Below are positions 1 to 8,442 of a stretch of DNA of 64,000 nt, one piece after another (the first letter of the stretch is position 1; each line of letters opens with the position of its first letter). The stretch is from Bdellovibrionales bacterium (GTDB lineage Bacteria; Bdellovibrionota; Bdellovibrionia; Bdellovibrionales; Bdellovibrionaceae). The notes beneath the pieces were generated by a model, which worked only from the letters and a program-made list of their open reading frames with translations, ran no database searches and was not told where the DNA came from. Where the stretch lies: positions 248,001-312,000 of the forward strand of contig JADJOV010000001.1 in NCBI GenBank assembly GCA_016713585.1. Direction: 5' to 3'. The translations under genes were made by a program, and so were the position numbers.

Positions 1-1284
1 AAAGTTTAACAATACTCTGTGAAATAGATCCTACGAATAAGAATCGCCCGAGAATGACTAGAGACCCTCTTACTATAACTCTTCCCATTCCTTCAGGGGA
101 AAATTGTAAAGGGGAATTTGTGTCCTCTTTTGCGCATGAATTCGCCGAAGATTTTCCTGGCGGGGAACATGGGATAATTAGTGAAGTTGAAGAGTGTTTT
201 GGCGAGCCAATTGAAAAGACCTATTCAAGTTGCACCAAATCGAAATCTTCTGTATCCGTGGCTGCCGCACAGAATTTGCTTCGAAGCCAAGGAAGAACAG
301 ATGACATCCCGCAGGCATCACTGATTCCAGCGGAGCTACCAGGCGATAATAGACTTGCTTCCGCCTGTTCCTCAAGAGGCTTTGGTAAAGCAAGCCATGA
401 ACATAGTGGGATTAGCCGGGGCTGCGGCGCCAGCGTCCTTTGCGGAAGCAGGCTTTTCTCCCGATTTCGGAAACTTCAATCTTCAAACTGGCCAAATTGG
501 TGGTCCCAAGCCCACAGACTCCTCGCAGAGTCGATGGGCACTAAACCCAGGGCTAGGTCGCCGGTCACCTAGCAGCTTCTCTGTACCGCAAGCGACCGGA
601 TCAAGCAATCAACCTCTTATCGCTCGTGCAGATCGCGGCATCCTTGCCGGGAATCCTAACGACAAAGTTTCTATTCAAGGAGGTTCACTCAGGCCAGCAG
701 TCGGATCTATTGCCACAACCGGTGGTCCTGTTGCTGGGGCGGCGACATCAGGATCTGGTGTTGGCGAAGCAACTAAACTCGGTGTTCCACCTGACACACA
801 ACGTGGTCCAGCCTCCGCCGGTTCCGATCCTGCTAAACCAACTGCTTCTACTTCGGGCGCCGCTAGCCAACAAGGACCAGGCACAAAACAGCCGACTAGT
901 CAGTCAGGCGGTGTAGCCAAAATCAGTGGACCATCGGGTTCAACTGGTGGCGCACCAGGTGTTGGGTCAAAGCTTCAGAGTGGGCCTAATCCCACCGGTG
1001 GCAGCGCCCAAAAGATAAATGCCGACGGAACACCGGAAGCAGTCAAACGTCAGATCACTATCATATTGGGCAAGATAGCAACAAGCGTGCAGGCGAACTC
1101 GAGTCCTGGCCACTTGGAAGAGCTTAAATCAAAGTATGGGTCAATTTTGGCAGCCAAGAATGTCAGTGTCAGCTTTGGAAGCAAAGATCCAAAAAATTAT
1201 CTAGGTGTGCCGGCGGACCAAGCCAAATTAGCGTATCGGATTTTAAATGGCAAAATTACTGAGTTACCTACTAAGAAAAAATAG
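1..1284 (+). CDS. Low-complexity Gly/Ser/Pro-rich protein, 5' end outside window, probable frameshift
   Basis: The reading frame is already open at base 1 and runs without a stop to about 350. There the plausible coding continues one frame over and ends with a stop at 1282-1284. Joining the two frames by removing one base near 354 gives a smooth protein. The middle (about 500-1020) is rich in Gly, Ser, Thr, Pro and Ala with little predicted structure. The last ~80 residues are more ordered and end in a lysine-rich tail. I recognise no family and see no catalytic motif. If the frameshift is not real, a TTG at 355 would give a 309-residue product, but no good ribosome site precedes it. It is followed by a terminator-like hairpin. 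Confidence 0.5.
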
Positions 1285-1285
1285 A

Positions 1286-1326
1286 GTGGTTCACAGATGA
1301 TCCTGCGCGGATTCTTTTTTTTGAAC
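1286..1326 (+). terminator. Possible intrinsic terminator with T8 tract
   Basis: Two nested inverted repeats lie just after the stop of the upstream gene. The outer arms GGTTCA (1288-1293) and TGAACC flank an inner GATCC/GGATT stem with a 5-base loop, and a run of eight T follows the inner stem. The inner stem is short, so strength is uncertain. Confidence 0.45.
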
Positions 1327-1602
1327 CGAATCTCTTAGAAAGATGCTTCGATGCTTCAATCACTCGTGTTTATAAAAAAGAATTGCTCGGCGAGAGTCGC
1401 ATCGAACAATTCACCCACAAAATGGCCACGCTTTCCCCTATAAAAGCTCTTTACTAAATATGCGAGAGTCGTCGGGCTCAATTCAATTTGATCAATTCAC
1501 GTCTGGCATTCGAGACCCAAATTCAAGATTGGGGACTCTTCCTGATTCACCATGCAATCATACAAGTGATCTCCGGTAACCACTACTTAAAAGAGGATGT
1601 TT

Positions 1603-1908
1603 ATGAAAAGAGAAGCATTGTTAAAAGCTATAAGTCTATTAACTGCAATATTTTCCACGAGTGCATTTGGTTTTCTGGGAGATAGTCAAGTCAAAGAATC
1701 AAGCCAAGTTCTCCCTGTAGAAACTCTCTCACAAAATCAGAAGGCTTATTTTTCAAATTTACTAGGAGTAAATCTACACCACAATGAATTTCAGGGGGCA
1801 ATGTTATTTGTTAATGGATCAAAAGTGAGGATTCTTGATGAAAACGCAAATGAAATTAAAACAGATGATGGAATTGATTTGGCGAGAGATGGCGGCGATC
1901 CTTGTTAG
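1603..1908 (+). CDS. Small exported protein of unknown function, C-terminal DGGDPC
   Basis: This is a protein of about 101 residues with a clear signal peptide: two basic residues, then a hydrophobic stretch ending in small residues around 20-24. AAGAGG at 1591-1596 is well spaced for the ATG at 1603, so the in-frame ATG at 1597 is less likely. The mature part has no recognised domain. The acidic C-terminus ends in DGGDPC, leaving a single terminal cysteine. It faces the radical SAM/kinase operon tail to tail. A secreted peptide or peptide precursor connected with that operon is possible, but this is only inferred from position. Confidence 0.6.
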   Translation: MKREALLKAISLLTAIFSTSAFGFLGDSQVKESSQVLPVETLSQNQKAYFSNLLGVNLHHNEFQGAMLFVNGSKVRILDENANEIKTDDGIDLARDGGDPC

Positions 1909-2017
1909 TTTTACCTTTTGCGTATCTTACTATTATTGTGACACAGTTCTGGGGATAGCGGAGGATATTTCTGTGGACGGAATTAACTTAACCGCAAGTG
2001 ATGACCTTTTTATTTAC

Positions 2018-2845
2018 TTATGGAACTGTCTGTGGAAATGGATCCTTACCCACAATACCCTTTATCCAAGGCATAGGTTGAAATTCCGATGCCTGGTAAC
2101 CAGTGCAGAGGTAGATGTTAGTAAAACCCAGTTCATGAATTTTTTTACTAATATCTTCGCCCCTAATTCCATTACCTAGATTGGAGTCGACGTACACTTT
2201 TGAAATGGTGTCAAAATCAGAAGCACGACTCATAAAGTCAACGGCACTACTAAAGCCGACGAACCGCTTACACATATTGTTAGCAGCTACTGTCCAGCAG
2301 GAATGGACTAATGAATCATCATCTATTAGAATGCCGTCAAAAAATTCTCTAGGTTTTGCGATTTCAATGGGAACAAAACCAGCCATGGCCTTTGGTATGA
2401 GTTTAACACCAAGGAAATCACAGCGCTCTAGGATTCTATCGTCCTCATATCGAGAGGTAACAAGAATTGATTGGGATCCGATGCCAAGCTCTTCGATTAG
2501 ATCAAGACCCGTCGCATTTTGATTTAAGAGTTCAAAGTCTACGAGGTAAATTCGTTCCGACCTCGCACGATCAAGTGTTTTTGAGATGAGCCAGGATTTA
2601 AAGTCCGCTCCGGATGTAAAAGTACTATGCTCAATACCAAAGGCATAAATATTCTTAGATTCGAAGCGGCCTCGCCATATTTGGTGAATTGAAATGTCAT
2701 CGTCGAGCGAGGCAATCACCATGCCAGGAACGAGCAGTAGTTTTTCAACAAACCATTTTGGCGCTATAGCTTTGTCAAAAACAATCGTAATGGAAGTCCC
2801 AATGCCTTCGCAGGACTGAATTTGAAATTTGCCACCGGAGTCCAC
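2018..2845 (-). CDS. Tandem response-regulator receiver protein (C-terminal half of a hybrid kinase)
   Basis: About 275 residues from a GTG overlapping the kinase stop. The first ~25 residues are not a receiver but the missing last strand of a histidine kinase ATPase domain (GIGTSITIVF). Two receiver domains follow. The first has acidic LDDD near 47-50, the phospho-acceptor candidate D103 in YLVDFEL, and a K in the LIPK motif near 152. The second has LIDDD near 173-177, candidate D220 in VYVDSNLG, and a K near the end. No DNA-binding output domain is present, so it most likely relays phosphate or regulates the kinase. A -1 frame change at the A7 run at 2851-2857 would fuse it to the kinase. 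It is the last gene of the operon. Confidence 0.75.
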   Translation of the reverse strand: MDSGGKFQIQSCEGIGTSITIVFDKAIAPKWFVEKLLLVPGMVIASLDDDISIHQIWRGRFESKNIYAFGIEHSTFTSGADFKSWLISKTLDRARSERIYLVDFELLNQNATGLDLIEELGIGSQSILVTSRYEDDRILERCDFLGVKLIPKAMAGFVPIEIAKPREFFDGILIDDDSLVHSCWTVAANNMCKRFVGFSSAVDFMSRASDFDTISKVYVDSNLGNGIRGEDISKKIHELGFTNIYLCTGYQASEFQPMPWIKGIVGKDPFPQTVP

Positions 2846-4062
2846 TATAGTTTTTTTGCATGATATACCCCAAGTCCGGAACCACTCTGCGTACCTTCTT
2901 TGCCGAAGCTAACGTCCCTCTCACCTAATTTTACAAGAATGTGTTCGGGAATGCCTTTACCATTGTCTTGAATAATTATGGCAACTTGGTCCCTATAATT
3001 TCTGACTGCGACAGTAATTTTGCCAGCTTCGTTTGGGAAAGCTTCAACAGCGTTGTTCACCAAATTTGAAATTGTACGCTTCAACTCTGTAGCATTGACC
3101 ATAGCAAAAAGTCCATAGCCTTCACTGAGGTCGCCTTCAATTTCAATTTCTTGTTTCTCTCTAAATTGAATCCGCTTTTCAGACACAATGCTGTCAATGA
3201 GGGGTGTAAGCAATTCGGCCTTTAGGAAAATGCTAGGAATATCATGGGTCGTCGGTGAATCAATTGCTTTCGCCGTTAAATGTTTTCGATTGTTTAATAG
3301 ATCATTGGCAATATCATTAATCCGCTGGATTGCACTTCTCATCATTATCCGTTGTGGCTCGGGCAGTTCTGAGATACTACCAAGTGCCATATTTAATGCT
3401 GACAATGGACTTCTAATATCATGACTTACTTGGGACGCCATTGTTGAAATAGCGTCGCCAACAGCTGACTTAACTTTAAATTCTTCCAGTTGTTTTCTTT
3501 CGAAAACAATGTTTTGTATTTCTTGAATAGGACTATTTGCTTCATAGGAGGGTAACAGTGGCTCTAAAAGCTCAACCACGAACTTTGACCTTAGTTTCCA
3601 AACCAAAACCGCAAATGTTGAGCTAATAATAAAAAGACCCATAAGTGAATATACCAGCAAAGCAAAATGTCTAATCCATGATAGTACAAAAACGAATTCG
3701 ATCCCTTTAAGCCCAATAGCTGATTTCTTAATCCTTAATGACAAAAGCGACGTGCTTATATCGGAACAGGTCCCATTAGTGTTTGGATGAGAATAGACAA
3801 CACGACTGTCTTCGCAGAGTGTTATATGATTGATGTTCAGATTTTGGACAGCTAAGTTGAGAGCGGATTCAACGAGCACTCGATTTTTCTGATTCAACCC
3901 CAGGGTTGCTAACTCCACAACGTCATCGAGAGCTTGGTTTTTTTGTTCAATCTCCCTATAGAGCTGAATTGAATTTAAAAGCAAGAGCACAAACATGATT
4001 CCTAATATGGAAGTCAATAACGGTGTCGTAAAATTTTTAAAATACCATTTGCTTAAGGTCAT
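2845..4062 (-). CDS. Membrane sensor histidine kinase, truncated at the end of the ATPase domain
   Basis: A 405-residue product. A membrane segment at about 12-32 and another at about 132-155 bracket an extracytoplasmic region of ~95 residues containing two cysteines. Next come a linker and a HisKA helix with the H-box QVSHDIRSPL (H214). The HATPase_c domain has an N-box (NLVNNAVEAF), G1 (DNGKGIP) and G2 (GSGLGVYHAKK). The protein stops right after G2, before the final strand, and that strand is encoded in the next frame. It overlaps the upstream SBP gene by 4 bases. The SBP partner suggests it senses a peptide-like ligand outside the membrane. It is either a frameshifted hybrid kinase or one made by slippage. 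Confidence 0.85.
   Translation of the reverse strand: MTLSKWYFKNFTTPLLTSILGIMFVLLLLNSIQLYREIEQKNQALDDVVELATLGLNQKNRVLVESALNLAVQNLNINHITLCEDSRVVYSHPNTNGTCSDISTSLLSLRIKKSAIGLKGIEFVFVLSWIRHFALLVYSLMGLFIISSTFAVLVWKLRSKFVVELLEPLLPSYEANSPIQEIQNIVFERKQLEEFKVKSAVGDAISTMASQVSHDIRSPLSALNMALGSISELPEPQRIMMRSAIQRINDIANDLLNNRKHLTAKAIDSPTTHDIPSIFLKAELLTPLIDSIVSEKRIQFREKQEIEIEGDLSEGYGLFAMVNATELKRTISNLVNNAVEAFPNEAGKITVAVRNYRDQVAIIIQDNGKGIPEHILVKLGERDVSFGKEGTQSGSGLGVYHAKKL
2848..2861 (-). other. A7 slippery run joining kinase and receiver frames
   Basis: On the coding strand the kinase ends GCA AAA AAA CTA TAG. Re-reading one A (-1) gives GCA AAA AAA ACT ATA GTG GAC, which continues straight into the receiver ORF and restores a normal HATPase_c end. 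A AAA AAA is a -1 slippery heptamer of known type and could also cause transcriptional slippage. No downstream pseudoknot was identified by eye. A missing A in the sequence would look the same. Confidence 0.5.
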
Positions 4063-5609
4063 AGTTTCTCAAATACATTAAAATCAATCCCTCTGCGATG
4101 GAGGATGACGTCATTAATTTTAATTCTATTTTTATTGAAGATGAAAAATCTGCGAGTAAAGCCTAGGTGTACAAATGGTACTTCCCTTAGAATTGCTTTG
4201 GTGACCTTCTTATAATGAGTGTCGAGTCCTTCAACTTCGACAATTCCGCGCCCTTGCTCTAGTAGCTCAGTGACAGAATCTCGCATAGTCATTTTTGATG
4301 CAATTGCACCAGTCTGTCCAAGAGCATGGTAAATTCCATCGGGGTCCCCGTGAACAATGCTTAGAGTCATTATCATCATATCTGTGTCATAAGTTTTGTT
4401 ATATATTCTAATGCCGGTCAATCCATTGTCGCCCTGGTTGTACTCTCTGATCTCAATTCCATTTTTTATCAAAATATTCTTAATAAGCGTACAAGGAGAT
4501 GTTGAGTAAAATGTAATTGGTGTTTTTTGGGAAACCTCCTGCAACAAAGGGACAAACTGTTTCCCGGAGTCAATCGTTTCATTAACGGCTTCAAGGGGAA
4601 GCCTGCCCGCTTGAATAGGAAGAAAAACTTGCTGATCAAGTTCAAATCCTTGGATAAAAAAATCTTTCCAACTTGGATCTTTTTGTAGTTCAGTCTTAAC
4701 GATGTATTGGAGAGCAAGTCTTAATTTCGGATCGCTAAATAAACGGCCGTTGAGGCCATTTATTGGTATCACAAGATGTGAGGTTTCTTGCCCAGCAAGG
4801 CATTCAAGATTTTTTGTAACATCCTCACATTCGGGAACATTGTAAAAGAGATGTCCCATTGAGACATCGATCACATTTGCATGAAGCGCCTCCATATCCT
4901 TGGTATATGGTATGTAATGAATTTCAAGTTTTGAATAATTTGGCATTTCGTCAGCATGTGGATTGGGAATCAATTCGATATAATCTGGCAACACTTTTGT
5001 AATTTGGTACTGTCCAGTGCCGATATATTCTGAGTCTATTTTTTTTGTTACTGCAAATCTAACTCCCGAGAGATGATCCAAAGCTAGACGAAATGGTTTT
5101 TTGAATTTAACTTCCAGTTGGGAATCTGACTTAACGGTTACGCCTGAAAGTACCCCGGTCTTCTCAAAGTTTTCAAAACCTTCTACCAAGTACAGAGTAT
5201 CCATCATACTATGGTTTGAAGAAAGAGATTCTAATTTTAAGCCCTCTTCCCAGGAGGCCTTAAAGTCAGATGCTTTTAACGAACTACCATCTGAGAAGCT
5301 TCTTTTTGTGTTAATATCGAAAGTATAAATAGTAAAATCGCTATTAACTTGCCATGAGACAGCTAAGTCAGGTTCAAGTAGACCGTTTTTGCTAAATTTT
5401 GTAAGTGAGTTAAACTGAGTCGACAAAATCATGCTACCTACTGCGGTATTTTGTTGGGCAGGCTTAAGAGCGCCCCACTGAGTTGGAAATGAGAATCTTA
5501 GAACTCGTTTTTTTGGCATATCGTTTCTCCAATAGAAGACGGCTATCATAGCTATGATAATCAATAAAAATACCGCGAATAAGATTCTATTTGCCTTAAT
5601 AACCACCAC
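4059..5609 (-). CDS. Membrane-anchored oligopeptide-binding protein, SBP family 5 (OppA/DppA-like)
   Basis: 516 residues. Instead of a lipoprotein signal it has an N-terminal hydrophobic anchor (about 7-27) without a lipobox cysteine. The rest reads as a family 5 extracellular solute-binding protein. It has the early LEPDLAVSWQV segment, the SFSDGSSLKASDF block typical of the family near 105-120, a lobe crossover with GTGQYQI near 205, and a C-terminal VPFVHLGFTRR strand. No permease or ATPase gene is nearby. Instead its 3' end overlaps a sensor kinase by 4 bases and a small exported protein lies 36 bases upstream. This supports a role as a ligand-binding sensor partner rather than in uptake. 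The ligand is unknown. Confidence 0.82.
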   Translation of the reverse strand: MVVIKANRILFAVFLLIIIAMIAVFYWRNDMPKKRVLRFSFPTQWGALKPAQQNTAVGSMILSTQFNSLTKFSKNGLLEPDLAVSWQVNSDFTIYTFDINTKRSFSDGSSLKASDFKASWEEGLKLESLSSNHSMMDTLYLVEGFENFEKTGVLSGVTVKSDSQLEVKFKKPFRLALDHLSGVRFAVTKKIDSEYIGTGQYQITKVLPDYIELIPNPHADEMPNYSKLEIHYIPYTKDMEALHANVIDVSMGHLFYNVPECEDVTKNLECLAGQETSHLVIPINGLNGRLFSDPKLRLALQYIVKTELQKDPSWKDFFIQGFELDQQVFLPIQAGRLPLEAVNETIDSGKQFVPLLQEVSQKTPITFYSTSPCTLIKNILIKNGIEIREYNQGDNGLTGIRIYNKTYDTDMMIMTLSIVHGDPDGIYHALGQTGAIASKMTMRDSVTELLEQGRGIVEVEGLDTHYKKVTKAILREVPFVHLGFTRRFFIFNKNRIKINDVILHRRGIDFNVFEKL

Positions 5610-5645
5610 TGGTATTACCCGAGAAAAGTGTTGTACCGTCAGTTC

Positions 5646-5939
5646 TTAGCTTGTCTGTGTTAACAAGGATATCAACATATTGGTTGAATATGCGGTCCAT
5701 GGTTGCTTCATTTTGGTCTGCAAAAAAGATTTAAACTTCGCATATGCTTCTTCACCGTTAATTGGCTCAGAGTTAATAGGAAACATCAATGATCGGAACT
5801 GCATCAGACTTAGGCTTTCAAGCTTTAGATTGTCCGTTTGTGGTGGCTGATGCTGGCTTGTTTCGTCACCATAGGATACCCCTGCGACCGGTAGTAACGA
5901 CAGTAGACCTAAGATACTTTTTCTAAAAATAGGCTTCAT
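5646..5939 (-). CDS. Small exported protein, candidate substrate of the neighbouring radical SAM enzyme
   Basis: 97 residues. It has a basic start, a hydrophobic core and a likely signal peptidase site around VSYG-DE (24-25). The mature part is about 73 residues and lacks cysteine. It carries a run LESLSLMQFRSL and then EEAYAKFKSFLQTKMKQPW, both helix-prone. It starts two bases after the radical SAM stop, so the two are translationally close, and the SBP gene follows. I know no family for it. It could be the peptide that the radical SAM enzyme modifies, or simply an accessory exported protein. Confidence 0.65.
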   Translation of the reverse strand: MKPIFRKSILGLLSLLPVAGVSYGDETSQHQPPQTDNLKLESLSLMQFRSLMFPINSEPINGEEAYAKFKSFLQTKMKQPWTAYSTNMLISLLTQTS

Positions 5940-5941
5940 GT

Positions 5942-7054
5942 TTAACCCCTATTGGCTATCATTTGAATATTTATAAATTCCATTTTTTGTTTCTTATGTT
6001 TTTGAAACCAACAGCTTGTGTCCGGCGCTAAGAAGTCTCCAAACTCAGCATATGCAACGTTTCGGTCACCACCACAAGTTTGTAACTGGGGGCAACCTTT
6101 GCAGCCCCAAATACGACCTGATCGTAGCGCTTTCATAATTGGATTGTGGAGGTATAGGCTTTCTAAGTCTTCGTTTAAAATATTTCCGATGATTTTGTCG
6201 GCGCGACTCGACACTTTAAGGTTACCACGATAATCAACAATTATTCCAGAGCTGAAATGCCCGTATCCACCAAGCTGCGGATGAATTAGATGATATAGAG
6301 GCATTTGAGTATTGGTTTTCACGCCCATGCTAGACGAGTAGAAGACTATCTCTCGATAGGCGGTCTTTAGTTCGTTAGAATTTAGAGTTCTGAGCTTATC
6401 TGGATTTTTTTCGCCTTGGCCCTGAGCTATAAATCTAGTAAAGTTGAGTGACTTCACTTTAAGCGATTGAGCCAGTGCGAAGAAGTCCACAATCCAAGTT
6501 AGACTTTTGTTTGATAGAATCGATAGTATTTGGACATGCATGTCGTGCTTAGTAAGGGAGTTGATGCCATCGAGTGAAAGCTCGAAGTTACCGTCGCCTC
6601 TAATTGCATCATGCCTTTCTTTATCTGGCCCATCTAAGCTTACCTGAAATGAAAGTTGGTTGTGTTTGAGTCTTTGAATTTTTAACAGAAACGCGTCAGT
6701 AACAAGTGTTCCATTAGTTAATATTGCGATTGGAGCGCCATTGAATGATTGTTGAATAAATTCTAGCAGTGGAAATAGGTGTAGACTTACTAGCGGCTCG
6801 CCACCACAAAGGATAAATTTGGGCCTTGCATTGAGTTTGTTTAATAGGGATTTGTATTGTTTGAGAATCCTTAACCACTGTTCGAAATCAATTGCCCCTC
6901 GGTTTGAGTGATTAGCATGATAGCAGTGAGTACAATTTAAGTTACACGCGTTTGTAATATCGAGCTGGATGGGAACCACAGAGCCCGCTGGGATGTCAGG
7001 AGAGTCTTTCCGAAGGGAAATCAAAAAGTTGTTAACAATGGTCTTGAGATCCAA
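5942..7054 (-). CDS. Radical SAM/SPASM-domain protein, putative peptide-modifying maturase
   Basis: 370 residues. The [4Fe-4S]-SAM motif CNLNCTHC (C37, C41, C44) sits after a short N-terminal strand. The GGEP motif (LCGGEPLVSL) near 83-86 contacts SAM in this superfamily. A C-terminal SPASM-type region carries GCKGC...TCGG and a final SCW, the cysteines of auxiliary clusters. Such enzymes usually modify ribosomal peptides or proteins (for example thioether or C-C crosslinks) or act as anaerobic maturases. The start is TTG at 7054 with GGAG six bases upstream. It leads the operon with a small exported protein, an SBP and a hybrid kinase. A 72-base segment of its C-terminal region has a diverged copy at 8371-8442. 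The substrate is not known. Confidence 0.88.
   Translation of the reverse strand: MDLKTIVNNFLISLRKDSPDIPAGSVVPIQLDITNACNLNCTHCYHANHSNRGAIDFEQWLRILKQYKSLLNKLNARPKFILCGGEPLVSLHLFPLLEFIQQSFNGAPIAILTNGTLVTDAFLLKIQRLKHNQLSFQVSLDGPDKERHDAIRGDGNFELSLDGINSLTKHDMHVQILSILSNKSLTWIVDFFALAQSLKVKSLNFTRFIAQGQGEKNPDKLRTLNSNELKTAYREIVFYSSSMGVKTNTQMPLYHLIHPQLGGYGHFSSGIIVDYRGNLKVSSRADKIIGNILNEDLESLYLHNPIMKALRSGRIWGCKGCPQLQTCGGDRNVAYAEFGDFLAPDTSCWFQKHKKQKMEFINIQMIANRG
6202..6273. repeat. Segment of the radical SAM gene with a diverged copy at 8371-8442
   Basis: Aligned by eye without gaps against 8371-8442: 62 of 72 bases identical, same orientation. It lies inside the intact radical SAM gene and encodes the FSSGIIVDYRGN region before the SPASM cysteines. 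Confidence 0.8.
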
Positions 7055-7760
7055 AAATACTCCGATTCTGAAATAGAACTAGTCCACGTATGAATAGCAC
7101 AAATGCCGCAGTGCAGCAACAGGTATGATTCCTTTTGGCTTCGAGTAGAATCGGATTGGTCCAATTGGTTGGTCGTCTATTTGTCGAGAATCCACTTGAA
7201 ATAATCCTTGCAAAAAACTTGTTAGATAGAAAGACACAGGTATTGATTCTCTGCAAATTATTGATTTTATTACGTTTAGTGAGACTGGGCGACGTGTGCG
7301 AAACGCGATAGCTGACGCCGACTTCTATCTCCCGACAATTAATTCTGCCAAAGAACTACAAGGGTTTTTCCACGTGCCTTTTCTTTCCCGGAAGATTGTC
7401 CGAGAACTGCCTATGAGGTCCCAATATCTGTCGGGTCCCAGGTACTCGGCCCCCTCTTCGGTATTACAATCGCGAATCTTGGAAACTTGGATGAACTTGG
7501 TTCAAAGTATGGTCAGAAGCGTCTGGAATGCGCAGATATTACCTCTGGAGTGGTCGGCACCAAGAAGACTTGAAAAAAAAAGAGTTTCAAGACCGAGACG
7601 GTGTGGCTATTGGATGTTCCTGGCGTATTGCCATAGATGTATCAATTCATTGGAGGAAGACATAGGATTGAACACATTGGATTTGGACGGTTAATATATT
7701 ATACATAGGTAATATATTGACCATTGAGAGGGGGTCGATTATTACGATTACAGGTATCCA
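7055..7760. other. Long stretch with no intact gene, probably degenerate coding sequence
   Basis: No open frame here looks like a real protein. Short coding-like pieces occur in different forward frames, for example one around 7435-7570 reading VLGPLFGITIANLGNLDELG before a stop, and another just after the A9 run near 7573-7581. This resembles an old gene broken by several frame changes. It also contains the promoter region expected for the operon starting at 7054, but no convincing -10/-35 pair was seen. Confidence 0.4.
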
Positions 7761-7763
7761 GCC

Positions 7764-7925
7764 GTGGCTAATGTTCTAAAGGAGAAAGTTAGCTCAGTTG
7801 GCGGTTTAGAGATCGAGATTAGGACTGATGATCTTCAGCATGCAATGGATGGTCATCCCGAAGTGACCATCGATAAAGTTAGAAGCACTTTGAAGGACCC
7901 ATCAAAAGTCATTCAAAGTAAGTAG
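7764..7925 (+). pseudogene. Truncated toxin-like fragment (DUF4258/PBECR-like nuclease start)
   Basis: A 53-codon reading frame from GTG 7764 to a TAG at 7923-7925; the frame is open back to 7728 without a better start. The motif HAMDGHPEVTIDKVRSTL followed by DPSKVIQSK resembles the first half of small ribonuclease-type toxins in which a His is followed by a helix and a PxxVxxSK turn. The second half expected for the family is missing. It ends 10 bases before the antitoxin-like gene, whose ribosome site TAGGAGG overlaps its stop. Such toxins are commonly paired with DUF2283 proteins, so this is probably a disabled toxin. The family assignment is by eye only. Confidence 0.45.
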
Positions 7926-7935
7926 GAGGTCGCAA

Positions 7936-8346
7936 ATGAATCTAAAGTACTTACGCGACAATGACCTAATGTATATCTATTTTGAGAGTAATGTGCCCAA
8001 CACACAAACACGCACTGGCCATGAGCAAATTTTTAAATTTGTCGCCAAAGCCGAAAAAAATAAAGTCATCGGCTACGAGGTCGAAAGTGCCTCTAAAAGT
8101 CTGAACTTCGTTTTGACCAAGCTTGGCCTTAACAGCAAGCAAAAGCTTGGCATCTGTCTTTACTTTATTCGCGAGCGCGCAGGCAAAACTCAGGAACAAA
8201 TTGCTCATACTTTGGATATTTCTCTTAGCAAGTATAAGAGTCTTGAAAAGGCCGATCACAACATCAACTTTGATACTCTTGAAAGTATTTTTGAAGCCTT
8301 CCCGAATGAGTCTATCTTAGAGACTGTATTTCAAAAGGCTGGGTAA
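7936..8346 (+). CDS. Antitoxin-like DUF2283 plus XRE-type HTH protein
   Basis: 136 residues. The N-terminal half (1-58) has the DUF2283 pattern: a LMYIYF strand, then KVIGYEVESASKSL. The C-terminal half (about 72-125) is a helix-turn-helix of the XRE/Cro type: GICLYFIRER, KTQEQIAHTLDISLSKYKSLE. GGAGG lies just upstream of the ATG. This fusion fits an antitoxin that both neutralises a small toxin and represses its own promoter. The partner toxin upstream is truncated, so this gene may now act alone. Confidence 0.7.
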   Translation: MNLKYLRDNDLMYIYFESNVPNTQTRTGHEQIFKFVAKAEKNKVIGYEVESASKSLNFVLTKLGLNSKQKLGICLYFIRERAGKTQEQIAHTLDISLSKYKSLEKADHNINFDTLESIFEAFPNESILETVFQKAG

Positions 8347-8370
8347 AAATGGAGTGTCAATTTACTCCAA

Positions 8371-8442
8371 CGCGATTCGACACTTTAAAGTTCCCACGAT
8401 AATCAACAATTATGCCCGAACTGAAATGCAGGTTGCCACCAA
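8371..8442 (-). pseudogene. Relic of a second radical SAM/SPASM gene
   Basis: 62 of 72 bases match 6202-6273 inside the radical SAM gene, same orientation. On the minus strand it still reads HFSSGIIVDYRGNFKVSNR in one frame, so the match is at protein level too. Flanking sequence does not match, so only this piece of the paralogue survives. Confidence 0.7.

Noticed and set aside
7296..7694. 132-codon forward frame
   Set aside because: Composition looks like random translation, other frames in the same stretch look equally coding-like, and no ribosome site precedes it.
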